Positions 54,591 through 64,000 of a stretch of 64,000 nucleotides of DNA are shown here, piece by piece. The translations under genes and the position numbers were made by a program. Positions within the stretch are counted from its first letter, which is position 1, and the number at the start of each line of letters is the position of its first letter. Origin of the DNA: Aurantiacibacter poecillastricola (GTDB lineage: Bacteria; Pseudomonadota; Alphaproteobacteria; Sphingomonadales; Sphingomonadaceae). The notes below the pieces were generated by a model. The model was given only the letters and a program-made list of their open reading frames with translations, was not told where the DNA came from and made no database searches. The DNA lies in the NCBI RefSeq assembly GCF_030730945.1, contig NZ_JAVAMS010000001.1, positions 806,001 to 870,000 on the forward strand, read 5' to 3'.

Positions 54591-55535
54591 GTGATTTTCG
54601 AATTGCTGGCAGCGGCGGGAACGGCGGGAAGCGATGTCCTGCGATGGAGCGATCTCGGCCTGCAGACAGGCATCGATCTCGGTTTCTTCGAGCTGAAATA
54701 CTATTCGCTCGCCTATCTTGCGGGCATCATCCTTGGCTACTGGCACCTGTCGAAGATGATCAAGGCGCCCGGCGCGCCGATGGCGCAGATCCATGCGGAC
54801 GACCTGTTCTTCTACTGCACGCTGGGCATCATCATCGGCGGCCGGCTGGGATACGTCACTTTCTACGAGCCCAGCCATTGGACCAGTTTCGAGGAAGATG
54901 CCTTCGTCAGCTGGAAAGTGCTGCGGCTGTGGGATGGCGGGATGAGCTTCCATGGCGGCCTTGTCGGCGTGGTGCTGGCCATTGCCTGGGTAAGCTGGCG
55001 CGGCGGCCTGCCCTTCATCCGCGTGTGCGACTACCTGTCGGTGAATGTCGGCTTCGGCATGATGTTCGGGCGGCTAGCCAATTTCATCAATGGCGAGCTG
55101 TGGGGCCGTGCCGCCAGTCCCGACGTGCCTTGGGCGATGACCTTCTGCGACCAGGGGCGCACGGCGGCTGGCGCGTGCCTTTCCAGCATGATGCCGCGAC
55201 ATCCCAGCCAGCTGTACCAAGCCTTTGGCGAAGGGCTGGTGGTGATCGTGGTGATGCTGTGCCTGTTCTGGTTCACCCGCGCGCGCTATCGCCCCGCTTT
55301 CCTTGTGGGGATGTTCACCACCGTGATCTCGCTCGCGCGGTTCTTCGTCGAATTCTTCCGCGAGCCCGACGCGCAGCTGGCGGAATTCGCCGCGCGCACC
55401 GGCCTGAGCATGGGCCAGTGGCTCACGATTCCGCTCATCCTGCTGGGGCTCGGCCTCGTGATCTACTCGCTGATGCGTCCGCCGATCGCCAGCGGCAGCA
55501 AGGCGAAGGGGACCACGCGGGCAGAAGCGGTGTGA
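54591..55535 (+). CDS. lgt: Prolipoprotein diacylglyceryl transferase
   Basis: First enzyme of lipoprotein maturation: adds diacylglycerol to the lipobox Cys. 314 residues, about seven membrane helices. Signature GRLANFINGELWGR with the essential Arg/Asn/Glu, plus LKYYSLAYLAGIILGYW, FHGGLVGVVLAIAW and RHPSQLYQAFGEG. Start is GTG 54591 with GGGGA upstream. A stretch RPPIASGSKAKG forms a basic cytoplasmic tail. Its TGA overlaps the GTG of the methyltransferase gene (GTGA). It serves the lipoproteins at 15.6 and 17-17.5 kb. Confidence 0.95.
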   Translation: MIFELLAAAGTAGSDVLRWSDLGLQTGIDLGFFELKYYSLAYLAGIILGYWHLSKMIKAPGAPMAQIHADDLFFYCTLGIIIGGRLGYVTFYEPSHWTSFEEDAFVSWKVLRLWDGGMSFHGGLVGVVLAIAWVSWRGGLPFIRVCDYLSVNVGFGMMFGRLANFINGELWGRAASPDVPWAMTFCDQGRTAAGACLSSMMPRHPSQLYQAFGEGLVVIVVMLCLFWFTRARYRPAFLVGMFTTVISLARFFVEFFREPDAQLAEFAARTGLSMGQWLTIPLILLGLGLVIYSLMRPPIASGSKAKGTTRAEAV

Positions 55536-56623
55536 GCGACCTGCGTGAAGAGGACGGCAGGCGCGACCTTGGCGACACCTTCCGCCGCCTGATCGCGTCC
55601 ACCGGGCCGATCTCGCTCATGCACTTCATGGGCGAATCCAACCTTCGCTACTACAACGACAGGAAGGTGATCGGCGCCCCGGGCGAGCATGGCGGCGACT
55701 TCATCACCGCGCCCGAAATCAGCCAGATGTTCGGCGAACTGATCGGCCTGTGGCTGGCGGACCTGTGGATCCGCGCGGGCCGGACGGAGCCTGTTCACTA
55801 TGTGGAGCTGGGGCCGGGTCGCGGCACGCTGGCGGCTGACGCGCAGCGAGCGATGAAACGCTATGCGCTGGAGCCCAGGATGCACCTCGTCGAAGGATCG
55901 CGCCGCCTGCGCGACGAGCAGCAGGCCCGCGTGCCGGGCGCGATCCATCACCGCGATCTTTCCACCGTGCCGCTGGAAGGGCCGATCCTGCTGGTGGCGA
56001 ACGAGTTTCTCGATGCGATGCCGGTGCGCCAGTTGGTCAAGACCGCAAATGGCTGGCGCGAGATCATGGTGGCCGTCGATGCGGCGGGCAATTTCGTGGA
56101 GACTCCGGGCCGCCAGCCTATGGATTCCGCCGTGCCCGAGGCGCGCCGCAGCGACCCCGCAGGCACGGTGATCGAAACCTCGCCCGCTGCCGCGACGATC
56201 ATGTTCGAGGTTGCCGGGCGGCTGGCCAAACAGGGCGGCGCCGCCTTGTTCATCGACTATGGCTATACCCACGGGCGCAGCGGATCGACGCTGCAGGCGG
56301 TGAAGGATCATCGCAAGATCGGCGTGCTGGATGCGCCGGGCGATGCCGACATCACGGCCCATGTCGATTTCGCGCAGATGGAGCAGATCGCCCGCTCGAG
56401 AAATGCTCGCGTGATGGGCACCGTGACGCAAGGTTCGTGGCTCACCGCGCTCGGCATCAGGCAGCGCGCCGACGCCCTGGCCGAGTTCGCCCCGCAGCAC
56501 CGCGAGGCCCTGATGCGCGCCCGCGACCGCCTCATCGCGCCCGACCAGATGGGCGAACTGTTCAAGGTGATGGGCCTTACCGGGCCGGAATGGCCGCAAG
56601 GCGTCGGCTTCGGCGAGAGTTAG
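55532..56623 (+). CDS. MidA/NDUFAF7-type SAM-dependent methyltransferase (DUF185)
   Basis: 363 residues of the class I methyltransferase family whose mitochondrial member NDUFAF7 methylates an Arg of complex I. Features: MHFMGESNLRYYND, GDFITAPEISQMFGELIGLW, SAM motif YVELGPGRGTLAADAQRA, LLVANEFLDAMPVRQLV, ALFIDYGYTHGRSGSTLQA and ADITAHVDFAQME. Start is GTG 55532 overlapping the lgt stop. Bacterial function is less clear than in mitochondria. The last bases overlap the 3' end of the convergent transporter gene. Confidence 0.92.
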   Translation: MSDLREEDGRRDLGDTFRRLIASTGPISLMHFMGESNLRYYNDRKVIGAPGEHGGDFITAPEISQMFGELIGLWLADLWIRAGRTEPVHYVELGPGRGTLAADAQRAMKRYALEPRMHLVEGSRRLRDEQQARVPGAIHHRDLSTVPLEGPILLVANEFLDAMPVRQLVKTANGWREIMVAVDAAGNFVETPGRQPMDSAVPEARRSDPAGTVIETSPAAATIMFEVAGRLAKQGGAALFIDYGYTHGRSGSTLQAVKDHRKIGVLDAPGDADITAHVDFAQMEQIARSRNARVMGTVTQGSWLTALGIRQRADALAEFAPQHREALMRARDRLIAPDQMGELFKVMGLTGPEWPQGVGFGES

Positions 56624-58161
56624 AGGCCGATCTGATCCAGCAGCCACCTTGCCGCACGCTGCGGTGGCCACTTGTCCTCCTCGCGGTCCACGGCATAGTT
56701 CGCCTGCCGCATGGTGGCGACGTCGACCGCGCCCACCAGCGGCTCCAGCGCCTCTAGCAGCTGCGCATTGTCGGCGAGGCGAGGCGAGATAAGGACGATG
56801 GCGTCGTATGAAGGCAGCGCCTCGCGCGGGTCTTCCAGCACCACGAGGTTCTCCGCCGCGATGCGCCCGTCCGAGGTGTAGGCGCTGATCACGTCCGCCT
56901 CGCCCGAGATCAGCGCGTTGTACATAAAGGTGGGCGAATAGGTGCGCTGCTCGGCGAAGGAGAGGCCGTAGGCGTCGCGCACGCCGATCCATTCGGGTCG
57001 CTCGAACCACTCGGGATCGCCGCCGATGGTCAGCTGCGAGGCGACGCCTGCAAGGTCGGCAATAGTTTCGAGGCCGTATTCCCGCGCGGTTTCCTGCGTC
57101 ACGGCGAGGCCATAGGCGTTCTCGAAGCCCAGCCGCCCGAGCACGCGCGCGTCGGTGTTGTCCTCTTCCCACGCGACGATGGCATCGTACATCGCTTCGC
57201 GGCCGGGATTGTCGCTGCGGCCAAGCTGGTTGGTCCACAGCGTGCCGGTATAATCGACGGAGATGTCGATCGCCCCGCTCGCCACGGCATTGTGCACCAC
57301 CGCAGAGCCCAGTCCCTCCCGATATTCGACCGCGAAGCCTTCCTCCTCCAGCAGGGAGCCGATGGCGCGGGCGAGGATGTATTGCTCTGAGAAGCTCTTG
57401 GCCCCGATCACCACCGTCTCGCGCGTGTCATCGCGCCAGTCGGCGAGGCTGACCGCCGCGCCCGTGATTCCCGCCAGCGCCAGCAGCGCGCCGGTGACAA
57501 CGAGCGCCGGGCGGCGCTGCGCGAAGCCGCGCTCGACAAGGCCGAACAGCCCGTCCGCCACCAGCGCCAGGCCTGCGCTGGCTATGCAGCCTGCCAGCAC
57601 CAGCACCCAGTTCTGGGTCTGCAGTCCGGCGAAGATCGGATCGCCAAGGCTGCGCTGGCCAATCGTTGTCGCAAGCGTCGCCGCCCCGATGGTCCACACG
57701 CTGGCGGTGCGGATGCCCGCCATCACATAGGGCGCGGCGAGCGGGGCCTCGACCAGCCGCAGCTTCTGCCAGCCCGTCATGCCCAGGCCATCGGCGGCCT
57801 CTATCAGTTCGTCATCGAGATAGGCGAGCGCGGTGACGGCGTTCCTGAGGATCGGGAGCAGCGCGTAGAGAGCGAGCGCGAGCCATGCGGGCAGGAAGCC
57901 CAGCGTCGGCAATCCTTCGCCGAAGATCGCGCGTGCGGCGAGCAGGATGGGGAAGAACAGCGCCAGCAAGGCAAGCGCGGGGATGGTCTGCACGAGGCTG
58001 GCAAAACCCAGCGCCACCCGCGCCACCGGCGGCGAGCGGCTGGCCCACACCGCCAGCGGCAGCGCCACGGCAATGCCCAGCGCCACCGCCGCCGCACACA
58101 GCAGCACATGCTCGGCCAGCTGCGGGCCGAGATCGAGAACGGCGTCGAACAACGGGCTCAT
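56620..58161 (-). CDS. Osmoprotectant ABC transporter: permease fused to substrate-binding domain
   Basis: 513 residues. About 1-230: permease with five to six helices and the EAA-like cytoplasmic loop EAADGLGMTGWQKLRLVEAPLAAPYVMAGIR. About 245-513: OpuAC/ProX-type binding domain (VVIGAKSFSEQYILARAIGSLL, DISVDYTGTLWTNQLGR, FENAYGLAVTQETAREYG, GEADVISAYTSDGRI). The fusion places the binding domain in the periplasm, tethered to the permease, as in OpuA and choline-type systems. Likely substrates are glycine betaine, choline or related compatible solutes. Stop of the ATPase gene overlaps its ATG. Confidence 0.92.
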   Translation of the reverse strand: MSPLFDAVLDLGPQLAEHVLLCAAAVALGIAVALPLAVWASRSPPVARVALGFASLVQTIPALALLALFFPILLAARAIFGEGLPTLGFLPAWLALALYALLPILRNAVTALAYLDDELIEAADGLGMTGWQKLRLVEAPLAAPYVMAGIRTASVWTIGAATLATTIGQRSLGDPIFAGLQTQNWVLVLAGCIASAGLALVADGLFGLVERGFAQRRPALVVTGALLALAGITGAAVSLADWRDDTRETVVIGAKSFSEQYILARAIGSLLEEEGFAVEYREGLGSAVVHNAVASGAIDISVDYTGTLWTNQLGRSDNPGREAMYDAIVAWEEDNTDARVLGRLGFENAYGLAVTQETAREYGLETIADLAGVASQLTIGGDPEWFERPEWIGVRDAYGLSFAEQRTYSPTFMYNALISGEADVISAYTSDGRIAAENLVVLEDPREALPSYDAIVLISPRLADNAQLLEALEPLVGAVDVATMRQANYAVDREEDKWPPQRAARWLLDQIGL

Positions 58162-58925
58162 GCCGAGATCCCGGCCAGTGCCCTTGCCTGCGCGCGCGGC
58201 ACGGCGACCAGCGCCTGCGCCACCTCGCCGCCTTCGCCCGACAGCAGGGCCTGCGGTGTCTCGTCGGCAACGATTTGGCCCTGGTCCATCACCAGCACGC
58301 GGGTGGCGAGGAGCAGCGCCTCGGCCATGTCGTGCGTCACCATCACCGTGGTGAGGCCGAGCTCCTCATGCAGCCGCCGTACCCGCTCGCCCAACTGGCC
58401 GCGGGTGATCGGGTCGAGCGCGCCGAAGGGCTCGTCCATCAGCAGCAGGTGCGAATCGCCCGCCAGCGCCCGCGCGACGCCTACGCGCTGGCGCTGTCCG
58501 CCCGAGAGTTCTGCAGGCAGCCGCGTGGCCATTGCGGGATCGAGCTCCACCAGTTCCAGCAATTCGGCGATGCGCGCGTCGGGCAGCGCCTCGCCCTCGA
58601 GCCGCGGGCCGAGCGCGATGTTCTCGGCGACGCTCATATGCGGGAACAGGCCGATTCCCTGGAAGACGTAGCCGATGCGGCGGCGCAGCGGCGCGGCAGG
58701 GCCGGCCAGCACGTCCTCTTCGCCAAGCAGCACCCGGCCCAAGGTCGGCTCCACCAGTCGGTTGATGCATTTGAGCAGCGTAGACTTGCCCGAGCCCGAG
58801 GCGCCCACCAGAGCCACGAATTCCCCCTCGGCAATGGTAAGGGACACGGCGCGCACCGCGTCCACCTCGTCATAGGATTTGGTCAGCGCGTCGAACCGCA
58901 GGAAGGCGGGCGCCGCTTGTGACAT
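58158..58925 (-). CDS. Osmoprotectant ABC transporter ATP-binding protein
   Basis: 255-residue ATPase subunit with Walker A GASGSGKST, Q-loop VFQGIGLFPHMSV, signature LSGGQRQRVGVARAL, Walker B LLLMDEPFGALD and the switch His in VMVTHD. It resembles OpuCA/ProV ATPases but lacks the C-terminal CBS pair of many OpuCA proteins, so osmotic gating must lie elsewhere. Pairs with the fused permease-binding protein by a 4-base overlap (ATGA); together they look like a complete two-gene importer. Directly downstream of the HWE kinase gene (58926), which ends at the base before its start. Confidence 0.92.
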   Translation of the reverse strand: MSQAAPAFLRFDALTKSYDEVDAVRAVSLTIAEGEFVALVGASGSGKSTLLKCINRLVEPTLGRVLLGEEDVLAGPAAPLRRRIGYVFQGIGLFPHMSVAENIALGPRLEGEALPDARIAELLELVELDPAMATRLPAELSGGQRQRVGVARALAGDSHLLLMDEPFGALDPITRGQLGERVRRLHEELGLTTVMVTHDMAEALLLATRVLVMDQGQIVADETPQALLSGEGGEVAQALVAVPRAQARALAGISA

Positions 58926-60443
58926 TCAGTTGTTCAGCGCGGCCTTGGCCATGGTGAGTTCCACCACCAGTCCCTCGTCCTCGAAGCGGCGCTCCCAGCT
59001 TCCCTGCAACTGGCCCTTCATGCTCATGTCGATGAGGCGCGAGCCAAAGCCGTTTTCCACCAGTTCGGATGAGGGCGGGCTGCCGTGTTCGGTCCAGGTC
59101 AGCTCAATGGTTTCGCTCTCCTCGCGGGCAACAAGGTCGATATGGCCATCGTCGGTGGATAGCGCACCATATTTCGCCGAATTGGTGGCGAGTTCGTGGA
59201 ACACCAGCGCCAGCGGGGTGGCGGCCGAAGGACCGATCGCTGCATCGACGCCCGAAACCCTGACACGAGGCGCCTCGCCCTCGGTGCCGTAAGGGATGAA
59301 CAGGGCTTCGAGCAGGCCGGTGAGACTGTCCTGCATCGGGCCTGCATTGGGGCGGACAAATTCATGCGCGCGGCCCAGCGATTGCAGCACGCGCGTGAGT
59401 TCCTGCGCGAAAGGCTGGTGCTCTGGCGCCTTGCGAGCTTTCAGCGTGGCGAGGCCGATCACCACCGCGAAGATGTTCTTGATGCGGTGCGAAAGCTCCT
59501 TCGCCAGCAGGTCGCGTTCCTCGAGGGCGCGGCGCACCTCGTCGATGTCGGTGACGGTGCCGAACCAGCGCAGCGGCTCGCCTTCGCGCTGGGAGACCGG
59601 AACGGCCTGGCCCAGCACCCACATCCACGTGCCGTCCTTGCGGCGAAAGCGGAACTCGGCCTCGAACTCCTCGGCGGCGGCAAAACTGCGGTTCCATTCA
59701 TCGAACGCCTTGCCGTGGTCGTCCTCGTGAATGAATTCGGCCCAGTCCTCGGCAGTGCGGGGCGGGGAAGCTCCGGTCACTTCCTGCCAGCGATTGTTGA
59801 AATAGTCGAAATTGCCGTTCTCGTCGGCGGACCAGGCGATCTGGGGCACCCCCTCGATCATGCGCAGCAGGCGTTCCTCGCGCTCGGCGATAATGCGCTT
59901 GGCCTCGATGCTGGCGCGCCGCGTCTCGAGACGGCGAATGGCAGCCTTGGCGAGAACCGAAAGCCCCTCGCGCTGGAAATCGTCGAGGGGCGCGGCATGG
60001 GCTTCTGTATCGATCACGCACAAGGTGCCGAGCGATGCGCCTTCCTCGGACACGAGGGGCTGGCCCGCGTAATAGCGCACCTGCGGGGGATCGGTGACCA
60101 GAGGATTGCTCGCAAAACGCGGATCGTTCTGGGCATCGACGACCTCGAACAGGTCGGGCTTGCCGATCGTATGGTTGCAGAAGGCGACGTCGCGCGGGGT
60201 TTCGCGCTGGTCCAGCCCTTCGCGGGCGAGGAATCGCTGCCTGTCCTGCTCCAGCAGCGTGACCATGGATACGGGCGCGCCGCACAGCCTGGCAGCGAAT
60301 TCGACGATGGCCTGGAGCTCGGGATCGTCCTCCAGCGCCTCGGCCTCGAAGCTCTCGATCACGCCGAGGCGTCGCGTCTCGTCCTCGAATTCCTTGACTG
60401 GTTCCGGCATTCCGGTCGACTTCGAAGGATCGTGCAACGTCAT
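58926..60443 (-). CDS. GAF-PAS HWE-type sensor histidine kinase
   Basis: 505-residue soluble kinase. GAF domain about 40-172 (IVEFAARLCGAPVSMVTLLEQDRQRF, CNHTIGKPDLFEVVDA, GQPLVSEEGASLGTLCVID), PAS about 195-310 (IAWSADENGNFDYFNNRWQEVTG), then the HWE dimerisation box with His319 in KELSHRIKNIFAVVIGLA and ATPase box VFHELATNSAKYGALS. HWE kinases often feed the PhyR-EcfG stress pathway in alphaproteobacteria. Start ATG 60443; no strong ribosome site. No response regulator is adjacent. It abuts the osmoprotectant transporter, possibly linking stress sensing to solute uptake. Confidence 0.92.
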   Translation of the reverse strand: MTLHDPSKSTGMPEPVKEFEDETRRLGVIESFEAEALEDDPELQAIVEFAARLCGAPVSMVTLLEQDRQRFLAREGLDQRETPRDVAFCNHTIGKPDLFEVVDAQNDPRFASNPLVTDPPQVRYYAGQPLVSEEGASLGTLCVIDTEAHAAPLDDFQREGLSVLAKAAIRRLETRRASIEAKRIIAEREERLLRMIEGVPQIAWSADENGNFDYFNNRWQEVTGASPPRTAEDWAEFIHEDDHGKAFDEWNRSFAAAEEFEAEFRFRRKDGTWMWVLGQAVPVSQREGEPLRWFGTVTDIDEVRRALEERDLLAKELSHRIKNIFAVVIGLATLKARKAPEHQPFAQELTRVLQSLGRAHEFVRPNAGPMQDSLTGLLEALFIPYGTEGEAPRVRVSGVDAAIGPSAATPLALVFHELATNSAKYGALSTDDGHIDLVAREESETIELTWTEHGSPPSSELVENGFGSRLIDMSMKGQLQGSWERRFEDEGLVVELTMAKAALNN

Positions 60444-60474
60444 TGCGCGTTTATCTAGCTTCGTTACGCGGCGA

Positions 60475-60491
60475 TTCCTAGCATTTAGGAA
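60475..60491. promoter_or_regulatory. Inverted repeat between kinase and ivd genes
   Basis: TTCCTA-GCATT-TAGGAA, a perfect 6-5-6 dyad in the 122-base divergent gap 60444-60565. It sits 32 bases before the kinase start and 75 before ivd, a suitable place for a repressor or activator. No known consensus is matched. Confidence 0.35.
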
Positions 60492-60565
60492 GGTTTCGCA
60501 TGCAACCTGTTTGCGCATGGGCGCGTGCTTGCTAAAGCCGCCCCAGCCAGAGGAGCCCCACCATT

Positions 60566-61729
60566 ATGCGCGCCACACCCGATTTCGATTTCGGCCTTTC
60601 CGACGAAGCCCAGATGATCCGCGAAAGCGTGGGCCGGTTCGCCGACGAGCGGATCGCCCCGCTCGCCGCGAAGGCCGACCGGGAGGACTGGTTCCCCATC
60701 GAGCTGTGGCCGGAAATGGGCGAGCTTGGCCTGCACGGCATGACCGTAAGCGAGGAGGATGGCGGCACGGGCCTTGGCTATCTGGAACACACCATCGCGG
60801 TGGAGGAAGTGAGCCGGGCGAGCGCGGCGGTGGGCCTGTCCTACGGCGCGCATTCGAACCTTTGCGTCAACCAGATCGCGCGCTGGGGCAATGCGGCGCA
60901 GAAGGCGAAGTACCTGCCCGGCCTTATCAGCGGCGAGCATGTCGGCGCACTGGCCATGAGCGAGCCGGGAGCAGGCAGCGATGTCGTCTCGATGAAGCTG
61001 AAGGCCGACAGCGTGCAGGGCGGCTACCTCCTCAACGGGACCAAGTTCTGGATCACCAACGGCCACGTGGCGGAAACGCTGGTGGTCTATGCCAAGACCG
61101 ACCCCGAAGGCGGCAGCAAGGGAATCACCGCCTTCCTGATCGAGAAGGACATGGAGGGTTTCAGCCCCGGCCAGAAGATCGACAAGTTGGGTATGAAGGG
61201 CTCCATCACCAGCGAACTGGTGTTCGAGGACTGCCACGTTCCCGAGGAGAACGTGCTGGGCGAGGTTGGCAAGGGCGCCGCCGTACTGATGAGCGGTCTC
61301 GATTACGAGCGCGTGGTGCTCTCCGGCGTGCAGCTTGGCATCATGCAGGCCTGCCTCGACACCGTCATCCCCTATGTTCGCGAGCGAAACCAGTTCGGCA
61401 AGCGCATCGGCGATTTCCAGCTAATCCAGGCCAAGGTGGCGGACATGTACGTCGCGCTACAATCGGCGCGCGCCTACACCTATGCCGTGGCCAAGGCATG
61501 CGACAATGACAGGACGACCCGCTTCGACGCGGCCGGCACGATCCTGCTCGCCTCGGAAAACGCCTTCCGCGTCGCGGGCGAGGCGGTGCAGGCACTGGGC
61601 GGCGCGGGCTACACCACCGACTGGCCGGTGGAACGCTACCTGCGCGACGCCAAGTTGCTGGACATCGGCGCCGGAACCAATGAGATACGCCGGATGCTGA
61701 TCGGCCGCGAACTGATCGGCGCCGCATAA
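60566..61729 (+). CDS. ivd: Isovaleryl-CoA dehydrogenase
   Basis: FAD enzyme of leucine catabolism oxidising isovaleryl-CoA to 3-methylcrotonyl-CoA. 387 residues with AMSEPGAGSDVVSMK, FWITNGHVAETLVVYAKT and the IVD-specific catalytic Glu248 in GLDYERVVLSG; the position of the medium/short-chain enzyme Glu is Ala (IGAGTNEIRR), as expected for IVD. SD AGAGGAG upstream. First gene of an operon with the secreted esterase and mccB, consistent with the leucine pathway. Confidence 0.95.
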   Translation: MRATPDFDFGLSDEAQMIRESVGRFADERIAPLAAKADREDWFPIELWPEMGELGLHGMTVSEEDGGTGLGYLEHTIAVEEVSRASAAVGLSYGAHSNLCVNQIARWGNAAQKAKYLPGLISGEHVGALAMSEPGAGSDVVSMKLKADSVQGGYLLNGTKFWITNGHVAETLVVYAKTDPEGGSKGITAFLIEKDMEGFSPGQKIDKLGMKGSITSELVFEDCHVPEENVLGEVGKGAAVLMSGLDYERVVLSGVQLGIMQACLDTVIPYVRERNQFGKRIGDFQLIQAKVADMYVALQSARAYTYAVAKACDNDRTTRFDAAGTILLASENAFRVAGEAVQALGGAGYTTDWPVERYLRDAKLLDIGAGTNEIRRMLIGRELIGAA

Positions 61730-61755
61730 CAGGCAATCTGTTGGGGAGAGACCGC

Positions 61756-62765
61756 ATGCTGAAGACCGCCGTGACCGCAGCCGCCGCGCTGCTTGTCGCC
61801 ATTCCCGCCGCCGCGCAGGACAGCGCGCGCGTTGAGCAACTGACGTTCGAAAGCGCGTCGCTCGCCGGCAACCTCGAGGGCAACGACGTGAACCGGCAGG
61901 TCGTGGTTGTCACCCCGCCGGGCTATGACGAGAACCCGGACCGGCGCTATCCGGTGGTCTATTACCTCCACGGATACTGGATGCCAGTGGATGTGCAGCA
62001 GGAAGGCTTCCGCTTGGACGAGGCGGTGCAGGCCGCCTCGGAAGCGGACAACGATTTCATCATGGTGATGCCCGATGGCTTCTCGAAACTGCGCGGCGGG
62101 TTCTATTCCTCCGGGCCTACGGTGGGCGATTACGAAAGCATGGTGGCGGACGACCTGGTCAACTGGGTCGACACCAACTACCGCACGCTGGCCGATCCTG
62201 CCTCGCGCGGGCTCGCAGGTCACTCGATGGGCGGATACGGCACGATCCGCATCGCCATGCACCGGCCGGGCATCTTCTCCAGCATCTACATGATGAGCGC
62301 CTGCTGCCTGCCGCCGATGGAAATGACGCCCGAACAGGCGCGCATGATCGAGGGCATGAGCGAGGAGGATGTGGCCAGCGCAGATTTCGGCCAGCTTGCA
62401 GGCGTCTCCACGCTGGCCACGTGGTCGCCCGATCCGAATGCCGACAATTTCCTGCACATCGATACCGGCCTGCGGGAGGACGGCACGATCGACCCGCTGG
62501 TGAACCAGCGCCTTGCCGCCAACTCGCCGGTGGTGCTGGTGCCGCAGTTCCTGCCGGAGCTGAACGCCCTCGATGGCTTCGCCATGGATATCGGCGATCA
62601 GGACTTCCTGTTGGAAGGCAATGCCCAGTTCCGCAAGGAACTGGACCGGTTCGGCGTCGACTACGATTTCGAACTCTACGAAGGCGACCACGGCAACCGC
62701 ATCCGCGAACGCATCCGCACCGAAGTGCTGCCATTCTTCGCCGAGCACCTGGATATGACTGCGGA

Positions 62766-62769
<4 letters not shown>
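61756..62769 (+). CDS. Exported esterase-D-like alpha/beta hydrolase in the leucine operon
   Basis: 337 residues. Signal peptide [20 protein letters not shown]; start ATG 61756 with GGGGAGAG upstream. Esterase-type fold: [27 protein letters not shown], nucleophile Ser157 in [16 protein letters not shown], Asp probably in AMDIGDQDF and His in [13 protein letters not shown]. Resembles feruloyl/S-formylglutathione esterase-like periplasmic hydrolases. It lies 26 bases after ivd and its TGA overlaps the mccB ATG (ATGA). An extracytoplasmic esterase between two cytoplasmic leucine-degradation genes is unusual. Confidence 0.9.

Positions 62770-64000
<1,231 letters not shown>

Overview
High-GC chromosomal window that looks like an alphaproteobacterium of the order Sphingomonadales, most likely family Erythrobacteraceae (Erythrobacter/Qipengyuania/Altererythrobacter relatives). 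This is an inference from gene content: exosortase-A-type exopolysaccharide genes, many TonB-era marine-oligotroph peptidases and esterases, GTG/TTG starts with ATGA/GTGA/TTGA overlaps, and sigma-EcfG-type promoters (GGAAC-N16/17-cGTT), which are specific to the alphaproteobacterial general stress response. No tRNA, rRNA, CRISPR array, insertion sequence, prophage or recognisable defence island was seen. The window is ordinary, densely packed core chromosome with about 57 genes, cut at both ends (gltB on the left, mccB on the right).

Layout. 1-2.5 kb: 5' part of glutamate synthase gltB. 2.7-8.5 kb: an unknown acidic membrane protein, then an exosortase-A-associated exopolysaccharide segment (glycosyltransferase, a 50-residue membrane microprotein, an O-antigen-ligase-like polymerase and an acyltransferase). 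8.6-14.1 kb: intracellular PHB depolymerase, ABC exporter, M13 metallopeptidase. 14.2-17.5 kb: uppP, a stress membrane protein with a perfect EcfG promoter, and phenylalanine hydroxylase flanked by very acidic small lipoproteins. 17.6-24.7 kb: recQ, a beta-helix protein, a DksA-type zinc finger, psd, ribA, xth, lolA and rpmG. 24.8-30.5 kb: the overlapping operon pabBC-aminotransferase-rluA-arfB, divergent from a HerA-like ATPase. 30.7-34.3 kb: an OmpA-family protein and an EF-hand/response-regulator/sensor-kinase operon. 34.5-40.2 kb: aminopeptidase P, prolyl oligopeptidase, thioesterase and alanine dehydrogenase. 40.2-46.6 kb: secreted hydrolases (MetX-like, SGNH, tannase-like), a second HerA-like ATPase and a siderophore reductase. 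46.6-51.6 kb: a SRPBCC protein, ftsK, a multi-palindrome repeat, a ThiE-like protein and YggS. 51.6-56.6 kb: glnD, divergent from lgt and a MidA-type methyltransferase. 56.6-64 kb: an osmoprotectant ABC transporter, a GAF-PAS-HWE kinase, and the start of a leucine-catabolism operon (ivd, a secreted esterase, mccB).

Functional themes are nitrogen and amino-acid use (gltB, glnD, ald, phhA, ivd/mccB, several peptidases), envelope assembly (uppP, psd, lolA, lgt, exopolysaccharide genes) and stress/osmotic response (EcfG promoters, osmoprotectant uptake, HWE kinase). I did not find a clearly new multi-gene defence or signalling system. The best leads are the EF-hand/two-component operon with tandem upstream boxes and an in-frame regulator-kinase junction, the acidic lipoproteins around phhA with EcfG-type control nearby, the exosortase-locus microprotein, and the secreted esterase inside the leucine operon.
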